Shown here one piece after another: positions 52,853 through 63,955 of a stretch of DNA of 64,000 bases (positions are counted from its first letter, which is position 1; each line of letters starts with the position of its first letter). This stretch comes from Mesotaenium endlicherianum. Lineage: Eukaryota > Streptophyta > Zygnematophyceae > Zygnematales > Mesotaeniaceae. The DNA lies in NCBI GenBank assembly GCA_009602735.1, contig WELA01007991.1:62001-126000 (forward strand), read 5' to 3'. The translations under genes were made by a program, and so were the position numbers. The notes below the pieces were generated by a model, which searched no databases, was not told the origin of the DNA, and worked only from the letters and a program-made list of their open reading frames with translations.

Positions 52853-53884
52853 ATGTCCAACAACATCCTGAACAGTGAATCATCTGGTTTGACCTCGGCC
52901 GATAAAGAATTTGAGAACAGCATCCGGCCGCGGGAGATCGATGATTTTTCGGGGCAGCCCCAATTGATCGAGAACCTGGTCATTTTCATCAAAGCGGCCA
53001 AGCTCAGGGGCGAAGCGTTGGATCATATTTTATTCCATGGCCCTCCCGGATTGGGCAAGACCACCCTCAGCCGCATTGTAGCCAATGAACTGGGAGTGAA
53101 CATCAAAGAAACTTCCGGTCCGGTCATTGAAAAACCTGGTGACTTAGCTGGTCTGCTCACCAACCTGCAACCCAATGATGTATTGTTCATTGATGAGATA
53201 CACCGGCTGAGCACGGTAGTGGAAGAATACCTCTATGCGGCGATGGAAGATTTCCGTATCGATATTATGATCGATTCTGGTCCCAATGCGAGAAGTGTCC
53301 AGATCAACCTGAACCCATTCACATTGGTGGGTGCTACTACCCGCAGTGGGTTGCTCACAGCGCCGTTGTTGTCGCGCTTCGGCATCAAATCAAGACTCGA
53401 ATATTACCAGGCCGATACACTGAGAAAGATCATCGAAAGAAGCGCTTCTATATTGCAGGCTTCCATCAGCAGCGATGCAGCCGGAGAGATAGCAAGGCGC
53501 AGCCGCGGTACGCCCAGGATCGCGAACGGACTTCTGCGGAGGGTGCGCGATTTTGCGCAGGTATTGAACGATGGTGTTATCGATATCGGTATTACGCAAC
53601 ATGCATTGAAAGCATTGAATGTAGATGAGCATGGGCTCGATGAAATGGACAACCGTATACTGGCTGTTATCATTGATAAATTCAAAGGAGGGCCTGTAGG
53701 CATTACTACTATTGCTACGGCGGTGGGCGAGGAAGCAGGCACCATTGAAGAAGTATATGAGCCTTTCCTCATACAGGAGGGATTCCTGCAACGAACGCCA
53801 CGCGGGCGTGAAGTAACGGCCAAGGCTTATGAGCACCTGGGCCGGAAACCCCATACAGGTCATCATCCCAACTTATTCAGTTAA
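52853..53884 (+). CDS. ruvB: Holliday junction branch migration helicase RuvB
   Basis: 343 aa. Walker [10 protein letters not shown] (near 63-71), Walker [11 protein letters not shown], sensor segment [19 protein letters not shown] and the C-terminal winged domain [16 protein letters not shown] are all conserved. RuvB hexamers drive branch migration on RuvA-bound junctions; ruvC is elsewhere in this window (38769). Single-gene unit with a bidirectional terminator after it. Confidence 0.98.
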   Translation: MSNNILNSESSGLTSADKEFENSIRPREIDDFSGQPQLIENLVIFIKAAKLRGEALDHILFHGPPGLGKTTLSRIVANELGVNIKETSGPVIEKPGDLAGLLTNLQPNDVLFIDEIHRLSTVVEEYLYAAMEDFRIDIMIDSGPNARSVQINLNPFTLVGATTRSGLLTAPLLSRFGIKSRLEYYQADTLRKIIERSASILQASISSDAAGEIARRSRGTPRIANGLLRRVRDFAQVLNDGVIDIGITQHALKALNVDEHGLDEMDNRILAVIIDKFKGGPVGITTIATAVGEEAGTIEEVYEPFLIQEGFLQRTPRGREVTAKAYEHLGRKPHTGHHPNLFS

Positions 53885-53887
53885 ACA

Positions 53888-53916
53888 AAATGCCGCAGAA
53901 ATCTTCCGCGGCATTT
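53888..53916. terminator. Bidirectional terminator between ruvB and the response regulator
   Basis: AAATGCCGC (53888-53896) pairs perfectly with GCGGCATTT (53908-53916) over an 11-nt loop. It lies between two convergent genes; A and T stretches at the stem ends allow use in both directions. Confidence 0.78.
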
Positions 53917-53938
53917 GTCTTCTTACTATCAATATCAC

Positions 53939-54637
53939 TTATGGGGCTACAAGTCTGAATCCGTTTCCATGGATGTTCACGATCTCAATATTACCGTCTT
54001 CTTTCAGGTATTTCCTCAGTTTGGCAATATATACATCCATGCTTCGGCCATTGAAATAGGTATCACTGCCCCAGATCTTTTTCAATGCTTTTTCGCGGGG
54101 CAATAAGTCGTTCTTATGCTCGGCCAGCATTTTGAGCAGTTCATTTTCTTTGGGTGAAAGGGTTTGGGTAGATCCGTCGTGTTTCAGTTCACGAAGTTTG
54201 GGATTGAAATGGTATTTACCCAGGTCGAATTCTATATTCTCGCTCACCCTGCTTTCTTCTTCATTGCGTTTCAGGATGGCTTTGATCTTCAGCAGCAGTA
54301 CTTCACTGTCGAATGGTTTGGTAATATAATCATCTGCGCCCAGTTTATATCCCTGTATGATGTCTTCTTTCATGGTCTTGGCGCTGAGAAAGAACAGGGG
54401 GATATCGGGATCCACATCACGGATTTCTTCGGCAAGGGTAAAGCCGTCCATATTCGGCATCATGACGTCCAATAAACAGATATCGAATTTCTCGCGCTGG
54501 AATGCGGCCAGGCCCAGGCGGCCGTCTCTTTCAAGCGTTACATCGTAATCGTTCAGTTCCAGGTAATTCTTCAGCACCATTCCGAGGTTCGCATCGTCTT
54601 CACACAGGAGTATCTTGTATTTTTTTTTGTCGTCCAT
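53939..54637 (-). CDS. OmpR-family response regulator (RprY-like)
   Basis: 232 aa. Receiver domain (residues 8-120) with the acidic pocket EDD (13-15), phosphoacceptor Asp57 in CLLDVMMPN and Lys107 in ITKPF; C-terminal winged-helix DNA-binding domain (about 135-230) with LSPKENELLKMLAEHKNDLLPR. The sequence resembles RprY of Bacteroides. No histidine kinase gene is adjacent, unlike the usual rprX-rprY pair, so in this window it is an orphan. Confidence 0.94.
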   Translation of the reverse strand: MDDKKKYKILLCEDDANLGMVLKNYLELNDYDVTLERDGRLGLAAFQREKFDICLLDVMMPNMDGFTLAEEIRDVDPDIPLFFLSAKTMKEDIIQGYKLGADDYITKPFDSEVLLLKIKAILKRNEEESRVSENIEFDLGKYHFNPKLRELKHDGSTQTLSPKENELLKMLAEHKNDLLPREKALKKIWGSDTYFNGRSMDVYIAKLRKYLKEDGNIEIVNIHGNGFRLVAP

Positions 54638-54777
54638 AACACGTTATTTATGCCAAATAAAGATAATTCATGGCGAGTTCATATCCTAGCGGCCGCAATC
54701 TTTTGTTAAAAAGACCAGCGGGCCTGATAAACGGGTGAAATAGCATTCTGGTCAAGTGTCCGGTGCTGTGTATAGTG

Positions 54778-55347
54778 TCAATTGTGGTGCTTAAACCCTA
54801 TTCTTTCCCTATCCTGCCATTTCTTTTGAGCGACTTTTTCATCTAACAGGTTTTCCATTGCATCATAAATCTGATTCAGTTGCACATCATGCTCTCCAAT
54901 CCGTTCTTTTATTAGTTTAAGCTGCTCTCGAATATCGTCTTGTTGCAGTAAAACCCTTCTTACCTCAATAAATGCTCTCATTATGGCAATGTTAATATTT
55001 ATCGCCTTGTCGCTATTTAAAATGCCGCTTAACATGGCGACACCTTGTTCGGTAAAAGCAAAAGGGGTAATATTCGTATTTCGTTTGTTCTGGGATGCGG
55101 TCACAATTTGTAACCTTAAAGCATCTGGACTTTCATAAGCGGTCACAATTTGTGACCGCACATTTTGCCATTCCGAAAGCGTAAGTCTAAACATAAAATC
55201 AGCAGGAAACCGCTTCATATTCCGCTTTACAGCCTGGTTTAAGACTTTGGTAGGCACTTCATATAAGATGGCTAAATCAAAATCCAGTATTACTCGCTCA
55301 CTTCTTATTTCATGAATACGGTTCCGTATAGATTGAATTATTTCCAT
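54778..55347 (-). CDS. ORF6N domain DNA-binding protein
   Basis: 189 aa from ATG 55347. The N-terminal ORF6N domain (about 5-95) has IRSERVILDFDLAILYEVPTK and TEQGVAMLSGILNS, followed by INIAIMRAFIEVRR and a C-terminal coiled region. ORF6N domains are found in phage-related and mobile-island genes, where they are thought to bind DNA. Two copies of QIVTA lie 14 residues apart, from an in-frame 42-bp duplication. The ATG nine bases further upstream is less likely because a TAGGTTTG promoter box ends at 55359. AT-richer than its neighbours; probably an acquired gene. Confidence 0.9.
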   Translation of the reverse strand: MEIIQSIRNRIHEIRSERVILDFDLAILYEVPTKVLNQAVKRNMKRFPADFMFRLTLSEWQNVRSQIVTAYESPDALRLQIVTASQNKRNTNITPFAFTEQGVAMLSGILNSDKAININIAIMRAFIEVRRVLLQQDDIREQLKLIKERIGEHDVQLNQIYDAMENLLDEKVAQKKWQDRERIGFKHHN

Positions 55348-55358
55348 ATAGGTCATAT

Positions 55359-55366
55359 CAAACCTA
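55359..55366 (-). promoter_or_regulatory. -7 promoter box of the ORF6N gene
   Basis: Reads TAGGTTTG on the minus strand, matching TAnnTTTG, 12 bp before ATG 55347. It supports the shorter start and a nearly leaderless mRNA. Confidence 0.5.
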
Positions 55367-55586
55367 CTGCTAATTCTTATTGGTTCTTACATCACTGACA
55401 AAATCAGGTATTAATACCTAATTTGATCTGTTGCCAATGGAAAACCGGTTCATTGAATGCAAAACTTGCAATTGCAGGTATACTGAATACTTGAATACAA
55501 TGGGTTGAGTAATCAAGCCCTCAGAAATAGCCAACAGCTTTTAAAATATTAATAGCTTCCACCTATCATAGTATAGATTTAATCGA

Positions 55587-55617
55587 TTGAATTTATGTAT
55601 CAGGAATCATAAATTTG
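55587..55617 (+). promoter_or_regulatory. Promoter of katG
   Basis: TTG at 55587-55589, 20 bp, then TAAATTTG at 55610-55617 (full TAnnTTTG match). The katG ATG is at 55679, so the leader is about 55 nt. Confidence 0.7.
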
Positions 55618-55675
55618 TTTTGCTATAAGCGATACAGCGTATTGCTGAACAATCACTCACTTACAAAAATTGTAA

Positions 55676-58274
<2,599 letters not shown>

Positions 58275-58426
58275 AAAAAAAATTGATATAGTATTTATCG
58301 ACTGAAAAATAACTGACAAGTTCCTTCGTTCGGGGGTAAATTTTCGCTACTGCTTACATCACTTGGTGGGAAGTGTTATAAATTTAAAAAAGGAATGGGC
58401 AAGTTCGATGAGTTGAGAAGAGCATG

Positions 58427-58451
58427 TGTAGCCTTCCGTGTTTTTAGGACA
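58427..58451 (+). repeat. Left terminal inverted repeat of the IS3 element
   Basis: Begins TGTAGCCTTCCGTG and continues TTTTTAGGACA. It matches the right end (59684-59707, reverse complement TGAAGCCTTATCA then TTTTTAGGACA) with one gap and a few mismatches. Confidence 0.85.
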
Positions 58452-58493
58452 GTAAGGAATTAGACTCGAAAGAGTAAATTTAAACTGTCAAAT

Positions 58494-58760
58494 ATGAAAA
58501 AACAAAGATTTAGCGAGACACAAATTGCATCGATCCTGAAGCAGTATGAAGGGGGTCGAGAACCGATGGAATTATGCCGTGAACATGGCATTAGTAAAGC
58601 TACACTGTACAATTGGCGAAAGAAGTATGCGGGGATGGACTCGAGCCATATCCGGGAACTAAAGGCGCTGCAGGATGAAAACCGTCGCCTCAAGCAGATG
58701 TATGCGGAACTGATGCTGGATCATCAGGTGGCTAAACACATCATCGAAAAAAAGTTATAA
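58494..58760 (+). CDS. IS3 transposase OrfA (helix-turn-helix part)
   Basis: 88 aa. The HTH_Tnp_1 domain is visible as RFSETQIASILKQYEGG, CREHGISKATLYNWRKKYAG, followed by a leucine-zipper-like helix (LKALQDENRRLKQMYAELML) used for oligomerisation. It ends at TAA 58758-58760, directly after the slippery heptamer A AAA AAG (58748-58754). A -1 slip there moves ribosomes into the orfB frame, giving the OrfAB transposase, while normal termination gives OrfA, which usually tempers transposition. Confidence 0.95.
   Translation: MKKQRFSETQIASILKQYEGGREPMELCREHGISKATLYNWRKKYAGMDSSHIRELKALQDENRRLKQMYAELMLDHQVAKHIIEKKL
58748..58754 (+). promoter_or_regulatory. -1 programmed frameshift heptamer of the IS3 element
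   Basis: A AAA AAG read in the orfA frame is the classical -1 slippery heptamer (X XXY YYZ form). The zero-frame stop follows two codons after it, and the -1 frame is open through orfB to 59680. Confidence 0.9.
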
Positions 58761-58816
58761 AGCCCTGCCACAAAAAGGAGCTGGCTGAGCAGATTGTATC
58801 GGAGTTATCGGTCAGT

Positions 58817-59680
58817 GTGGGCAGGGCATGTAGGGTGATGCTGTTACAGCGGTCGTTATGGTATTACCGAAGCAGTAAGGATGATAGTGTCATTATTGAG
58901 CGGCTAAGTTCACTGGCGCAACAATTTCCTACCCGAGGATTCGATAAGTATTATGCGATCATCCGTAATGAAGGGCTAAAATGGGCAAGGAGCAGGGTAC
59001 TGCGTGTTTATCGTGAGATGAAGCTATGCCGGAGAAGAAGGTATAAAAGGAGACTGCCATCGCGCATAAAAGAACCGTTGCAGAAGCAATCACTGCCTAA
59101 TTATAGCTATAGCATGGACTTTATGAGCGATAGCCTGGTAAGCGGCAGGAAACTGCGGATACTGAAAGTGGTGGATGATTGTACACGCGAATCGCTGGCC
59201 GTATGGTGTGACTATTCCATTCCAGGAGAAAAGGTAACTGAGATACTGAATGACATTATTGAGCAAAGGGGAAAACCCAAGCAAATCCGAGTGGATAATG
59301 GGCCGGAGTTCACCAGCAAAGCTTTTACGCAATGGTGCGAAAAAAATTCCATTACCATTAAGTATATCCAGCCGGGAAGGCCTATGCAAAACGGATACAT
59401 TGAACGGCTGAACAGAACCTACAGAGAGGACGTTCTGGACGCTTACCTGCTTGAATCGCTCGAAGATGCCAGGATACTCAGCGATGAATGGCAATACAAA
59501 TACAATCACCTGTTGCCTCATGATTCTCTCAATGACAGAACACCTGTCATGACCAGGGAAAGCCTGCTGGCAGCACATCATATAAAACATATGATTGAAC
59601 CCAAACTCATTGACATGAATCAACTGCAGAATACACAATCATATGTTTTACCTGATGAAACAACAAAAAGTCTAAATTAG
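58817..59680 (+). CDS. IS3 transposase OrfB (DDE integrase part)
   Basis: 287 aa from the GTG at 58817; the same frame is open upstream to the frameshift site at 58748, so the active protein is probably the OrfAB fusion. An HTH_21-like segment (QFPTRGFDKYYAIIRNEGLKWA) precedes the integrase core with Asp in SMDFMSDSL, Asp in RVDNGPEFTS and Glu in GRPMQNGYIERLNRTYREDVLD, the DDE triad of IS3 transposases. All parts are present. Confidence 0.96.
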   Translation: MGRACRVMLLQRSLWYYRSSKDDSVIIERLSSLAQQFPTRGFDKYYAIIRNEGLKWARSRVLRVYREMKLCRRRRYKRRLPSRIKEPLQKQSLPNYSYSMDFMSDSLVSGRKLRILKVVDDCTRESLAVWCDYSIPGEKVTEILNDIIEQRGKPKQIRVDNGPEFTSKAFTQWCEKNSITIKYIQPGRPMQNGYIERLNRTYREDVLDAYLLESLEDARILSDEWQYKYNHLLPHDSLNDRTPVMTRESLLAAHHIKHMIEPKLIDMNQLQNTQSYVLPDETTKSLN

Positions 59681-59683
59681 CGA

Positions 59684-59707
59684 TGTCCTAAAAATGATAA
59701 GGCTTCA
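59684..59707 (-). repeat. Right terminal inverted repeat of the IS3 element
   Basis: Reverse complement of this stretch begins TGAAGCCTTATCA and continues TTTTTAGGACA, pairing with the left end at 58427-58451. It is followed by CATG at 59708-59711, the right copy of the target duplication. Confidence 0.85.
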
Positions 59708-59810
59708 CATGTGATAAATTAATGTTATTTTAATCTAATTTGGTTCTATATATATGCGATGAACAAAGGATGGGCAAAGACATTTCTTAATGTCTGGCCC
59801 CAAAACTGAA

Positions 59811-61718
59811 TCATTTAAAATTCTTGATTTGCCCTTCTTCGTCTATAACAATAACCCTTTCACCTTGAAGGAATTCGAGAACAACCCAAACCTTTTCCTG
59901 GTTCCATTGGCGCAAAGACTTTAATAAAAGAGGAGTAGTTGTTATGCCGTTATGTAACTGTTCCCGGATGGCTGTCTCTATCTGTTTGAATTCTGCGGAC
60001 GTAACTGGTTTCTTTTTACGCTCAAGACAGTCGTCACAGATACCACAGTCGCCAACAGCCGTATCTCCAAAATAACGGGCGATGAACTGGCTCCGGCATG
60101 CTTCAGACAATGCTGTATACTGCAACATTTGCTTCACACGATCGGCATATTGCTGTTTGCGAAGCAGGTAGGTGTCCTGGTCTATGTGGAGATATTGCGC
60201 GGGTGCGCGGTTCAAGAGGTAATGGATTTGCGGCGTTTCTTTTTGCGGCAGGTATTCGATGATGCCGTAAGCTTTCAATTGCAATAATTGACGATGCACT
60301 TCATCGATGTCCAAACGACATAGACGGGCAATTTGTTTTTCGAAAACAGATACGCGGTTGTCGATGATGCCTTCATAAGTGCGTAACAAAACTTTAATAA
60401 GCGGATCCAGTTCGGGATGCGCAGTTTCAAATGCTTCAAGCAATTCCCTGGAAGCAGTGAACGCTACCTGGGTGGGCAGAAAAATGGTTTCTTCAAAGCT
60501 GAGATGGCCCTCCAGTTCCAGCACTTTCAACGTATTCATCACCAATAATGGATCGAGGTTGAAATTGCGCGTGAAAGTAGAGAAATCAAAATCATAATAA
60601 TTGCCTTCTCCCAACCCAACCGGTATCTGTAAATAATCTGCCAGCGACTGGTAAATTTCTTTGATCACTGTTATAGGCGGGAAACGCTTATCTGGCATGG
60701 ATTCCAGCTGTTCCTTATCTTCCTGCTGGTACAAGAGCACTGCATAAGATTTTACACCATCTCTTCCGGCCCTTCCTGCTTCCTGGTAATAATTTTCCAG
60801 GCACTCCGGTATGGTGTAATGGATCACGGAGCGTACATCGGGTTTATCGATGCCCATACCAAAAGCATTGGTGCACACCATTACCCTCAACCGGCCCTCG
60901 ATCCAAAGTTGCTGTCTGTTTTCTCTTTCTTCCTGCGGTAGTCCGGCGTGGTAATGATCGGCGCTGATACCCTGTAATTGTAAGAGGTATGCAAGTTCTT
61001 TGGTAAGCCTGCGGCTGTTCACATACACAATGCTGCTGCCGGGTACTTTTTGCAGCACGTCCATGAGTTTATTGAACTTGCTATCAGACTGGAAACAACT
61101 GTATGATAAATTGGGCCGTTCAAAAGACTGTCTGAAAATTTTTGGCTGTCGGAATTTTAATTTGTCGATGATATCATCTTGTACCAACGGCGTTGCGGAA
61201 GCAGTGAGTGCGATCACTGGTACGCCAGGTAATTCATCCAACAAGTTTGCGATGCGTAAATAAGGCGGCCTAAAATCATAACCCCACTGAGAAATACAAT
61301 GGGCTTCATCCACTACAACCAGCCCTATGTCAAGTGCCGATAAGTATTCTTTGAAAAGGGTTGATTCCAATCTTTCAGGCGATAAATAAAGAAATTTATA
61401 ATCGCCATGTGCTGCATGCCGCAAAACCCGCCTGACAGCTGCCTGATCCAATCCACTGTGTATAGCCACTGCTGGAATATCTCTTTGCAGCAGGGTGTCT
61501 ACCTGGTCACGCATCAACGCAATAAGCGGACTGATCACAACACAGAGCCCATCTATGAGCATGCCCGGTACCTGGAAGCAAATAGACTTGCCGCCGCCGG
61601 TGGGTAGCAATGCCAGGGTAGGATTGCCATCCAGCACGGAATGTATGATCTCCTCCTGCATAGGGCGGAAACCATCATAACGCCAGTAATGTTGCAAAAC
61701 AGAAAGCGGCGTTTGCAT
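59811..61718 (-). CDS. recQ: ATP-dependent DNA helicase RecQ
   Basis: 635 aa from ATG 61718. Helicase motifs: LPTGGGKSICFQ (Walker A), VVDEAHCISQWGYDFRP (DEAH and aromatic-rich loop), SIVYVNSRR, TNAFGMGIDKPDVRSVIHY and EAGRAGRDG. The RecQ zinc-binding region with CRSQFIARYFGD and CGICDDC follows, then a short C-terminal winged-helix region. No HRDC domain is visible, so it is a shorter RecQ type. It unwinds DNA 3' to 5' in recombination and repair. Its start lies 2 bp after the copper ATPase stop on the same strand, so the two are probably co-transcribed. Confidence 0.95.
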   Translation of the reverse strand: MQTPLSVLQHYWRYDGFRPMQEEIIHSVLDGNPTLALLPTGGGKSICFQVPGMLIDGLCVVISPLIALMRDQVDTLLQRDIPAVAIHSGLDQAAVRRVLRHAAHGDYKFLYLSPERLESTLFKEYLSALDIGLVVVDEAHCISQWGYDFRPPYLRIANLLDELPGVPVIALTASATPLVQDDIIDKLKFRQPKIFRQSFERPNLSYSCFQSDSKFNKLMDVLQKVPGSSIVYVNSRRLTKELAYLLQLQGISADHYHAGLPQEERENRQQLWIEGRLRVMVCTNAFGMGIDKPDVRSVIHYTIPECLENYYQEAGRAGRDGVKSYAVLLYQQEDKEQLESMPDKRFPPITVIKEIYQSLADYLQIPVGLGEGNYYDFDFSTFTRNFNLDPLLVMNTLKVLELEGHLSFEETIFLPTQVAFTASRELLEAFETAHPELDPLIKVLLRTYEGIIDNRVSVFEKQIARLCRLDIDEVHRQLLQLKAYGIIEYLPQKETPQIHYLLNRAPAQYLHIDQDTYLLRKQQYADRVKQMLQYTALSEACRSQFIARYFGDTAVGDCGICDDCLERKKKPVTSAEFKQIETAIREQLHNGITTTPLLLKSLRQWNQEKVWVVLEFLQGERVIVIDEEGQIKNFK

Positions 61719-61720
61719 GA

Positions 61721-63844
61721 TCACGCAACCTTTTTAAAATTGAGTCTTACCGAATTGATGGCCAGTACTACATCGCTGAGTCCCATGACCAATGCACCAA
61801 AAGTAGGATTTAAAAAGCCCAATGCTGCAACTGGTATGGCTACTATGTTGTAAGCAAAAGCCCAGAACAGGTTTTCTTTGATGGTAATATAAGTATGCCT
61901 GCCCAATCCCAATGCCAGCGGCAGGTTTTTCAGTCCGTGGTTCATCAATACCACTTGTGCACTTTGCATAGCTACATGCGAAGCATCGCTCAAAGAGATA
62001 CCTACGGTAGCTTTGGCCAGTGCCGGCGCATCGTTGATGCCATCACCCACCATGGCAGTAGGCGCTTTTGCATTAAAAGCGGCAATCTGATCGAGCTTCT
62101 GTTGGGGTGTTTGTTCTGCGATGACCTGATCGATTCCGAGTTGTGCGGCAACCTGCTCACACTTTTCTTTCCTGTCACCACTGAGTAATATGGTAGTCAT
62201 GCCCCTGGCTTTCAGGGCCGCAATTACCGATGCGGCTTCGGGTCTGATCTCATCGCTCACATCTATCCATCCCAGTAGTTCATTATTGCGAAGCAGGTAG
62301 ATATTGTGCTTGTCGTCGCCCGTATGTGCAGCAGCGGCTTTGTATGATCCGGCCAGGTACTGGTTGCCTTCTTTATCCGTTGCCTGCATGCCCAGTCCTT
62401 TTATCTCTTCTATTTTACTCCAACGTATATCGTCTTTTTTTTTCCATTCTTTGGTAATGGCACGCGCAATGGGGTGATTGGAATATTTCTCCAATGAAAA
62501 AACGATGCGTTTAAAATCGTCGGCATTACCTGTTGCATGAAAGCCGGCTATTGTAAACTGACCGGTAGTAAGCGTTCCGGTTTTATCAAAGACTACCTGG
62601 CGGATGCTTTTGAATATCTCAAGACTACGCGCATTTTTAAACAGTACACCATTGCGCGCCGCACGTCCCAACCCCACTGCAATGGCTGCAGGTGTGGCCA
62701 GTCCCATGGCACAGGGACAGGCAATGACCAATACGGCAATGCTTCTCAGCAAACTGCTGCTGAAAGGTTGATGTCCGAAGAAATAGTTACCCAAAAATGC
62801 CAGCAAAGCAATACTTAATACCGTTGGAACGAAAATGGCACTGATCTTATCGGCTAATTGTTGAACAGGTGGCTTTTCAGTTTGTGCTTCGCGAACGAGT
62901 TTTAAAATATTGGCCAGTACGGTATCTTCCCCTACTGCAGTGATATAAGCTTTAAGCGTGCCCGATTCTATAACACTGCCACCGATCAGCAGGTCATTCA
63001 TTTTTTTCTCAACCGGAATGCTTTCACCTGTAACAATGGCTTCATTGACATTGGCTTCTCCCCATAATATTTTGGAATCCATTGGAACAGGCTCGCCGCT
63101 TTTGATGAGTACGAGATCGCCTACTTTAAGACTGGTGCTTTCTACCGGAAAAATATGCTCCTGGTGTTGTTCATCGTAAGCGATCATATTGGCCATCACT
63201 TTCTGGCTCACCGCTAATTTTTTCAACGCCGCCTGTGTGGTCTCAACAGATTTATCTTCCAGCCAATTGCCCAGGAATACCAGGGTAATGATCGCTGCTG
63301 CGGTTTCGTAAAAAAGATATTGTTCTGCTTGTCCGGTCAGCGTACCATAAAGGCTGTACACAAATGCTGCGATCGAACCCAGTGCAATGAGCACATTCAT
63401 ATTGGGTATCCCTTTCAACAAACTTTTAATAGCACTGCGCCCGAAAAAATCCATGCCAATCACTAACACCGGTATGGTAAGCGCCAATTGTACATAAGGA
63501 TTCATCAGGAAATGAATGTGAACACCCGGGATCATGTGCAACATCAGCGGCGCTGTGAAAATGATACACCAGGTAAAACGTTGCAAATGATTCCTGAATA
63601 ATTTCTTGCTGCCTTTGCTCTTTGCACCCTCGCCATTCAATACATGGTATCCCAATCCTTCAATGCCTTTCTCCAATTCCTGTTTAGAGGCGCCATTATT
63701 GATCTCGAAACTTACATCGCCCCCTACAAAATTTACTTTCACCTGCTGCATGCCTTTCCCCTGCAAGAATTTATCTACCGTGAGGGCGCAATTGGTACAA
63801 CTCATACCTTCTACTTTCCAGTTCACTTTTTCCATAACGGTCAT
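61721..63844 (-). CDS. copA: Copper-translocating P1B-type ATPase
   Basis: 707 aa. One N-terminal heavy-metal domain with GMSCTNCA (Cys16, Cys19), a membrane domain with the transmembrane CPC motif in VIACPCAMGLATPAA (near 375), the phosphorylation motif DKTGTLT (near 420), the HP locus SNHPIAR and the hinge GDGINDAPAL. Eight membrane helices are expected. It exports copper (or silver) across the inner membrane. An alternative ATG nine bases further in (MEKVNW) is equally plausible. No copper chaperone or CueR-like regulator is adjacent; recQ follows. Confidence 0.96.
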   Translation of the reverse strand: MTVMEKVNWKVEGMSCTNCALTVDKFLQGKGMQQVKVNFVGGDVSFEINNGASKQELEKGIEGLGYHVLNGEGAKSKGSKKLFRNHLQRFTWCIIFTAPLMLHMIPGVHIHFLMNPYVQLALTIPVLVIGMDFFGRSAIKSLLKGIPNMNVLIALGSIAAFVYSLYGTLTGQAEQYLFYETAAAIITLVFLGNWLEDKSVETTQAALKKLAVSQKVMANMIAYDEQHQEHIFPVESTSLKVGDLVLIKSGEPVPMDSKILWGEANVNEAIVTGESIPVEKKMNDLLIGGSVIESGTLKAYITAVGEDTVLANILKLVREAQTEKPPVQQLADKISAIFVPTVLSIALLAFLGNYFFGHQPFSSSLLRSIAVLVIACPCAMGLATPAAIAVGLGRAARNGVLFKNARSLEIFKSIRQVVFDKTGTLTTGQFTIAGFHATGNADDFKRIVFSLEKYSNHPIARAITKEWKKKDDIRWSKIEEIKGLGMQATDKEGNQYLAGSYKAAAAHTGDDKHNIYLLRNNELLGWIDVSDEIRPEAASVIAALKARGMTTILLSGDRKEKCEQVAAQLGIDQVIAEQTPQQKLDQIAAFNAKAPTAMVGDGINDAPALAKATVGISLSDASHVAMQSAQVVLMNHGLKNLPLALGLGRHTYITIKENLFWAFAYNIVAIPVAALGFLNPTFGALVMGLSDVVLAINSVRLNFKKVA

Positions 63845-63860
63845 AATTAAAATTACCCTG

Positions 63861-63868
63861 CAAATTTA
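63861..63868 (-). promoter_or_regulatory. -7 promoter box of copA
   Basis: Reads TAAATTTG on the minus strand (full TAnnTTTG match), 16 bp before the copA ATG. No clear -33 element, which would suit an activator-dependent promoter. Confidence 0.5.
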
Positions 63869-63921
63869 CCACAACTGAATGGGGCTGTTGTTTCGATAAA
63901 GGAACTATTTCTACATCTATG

Positions 63922-63951
63922 TTGCATAGATGGAGCCCGGGTCTATCTTTG
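63922..63951 (+). promoter_or_regulatory. Promoter of the gene at the right end
   Basis: TTG at 63922-63924, a 19-bp spacer and TATCTTTG at 63944-63951, a full consensus match. The next ATG (63956) is only 4 bp beyond the box, so the mRNA would be leaderless or nearly so. Confidence 0.72.
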
Positions 63952-63955
63952 CATC

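Larger units (their letters stand above)
58427..59707 (+). mobile_element. IS3-family insertion sequence, whole, 1281 bp
   Basis: Imperfect terminal inverted repeats start TGTAGCCTT on the left and TGAAGCCTT on the right (read inward) and share TTTTTAGGACA. Directly outside are the 4-bp repeats CATG (58423-58426 and 59708-59711), a target-site duplication of the size IS3 elements make. Inside are orfA (HTH) and orfB (DDE integrase), joined by a -1 frameshift site. Both reading frames and both ends look intact, so it may still be active. It is inserted between the small membrane-protein gene and recQ and breaks no recognisable gene. Confidence 0.93.
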
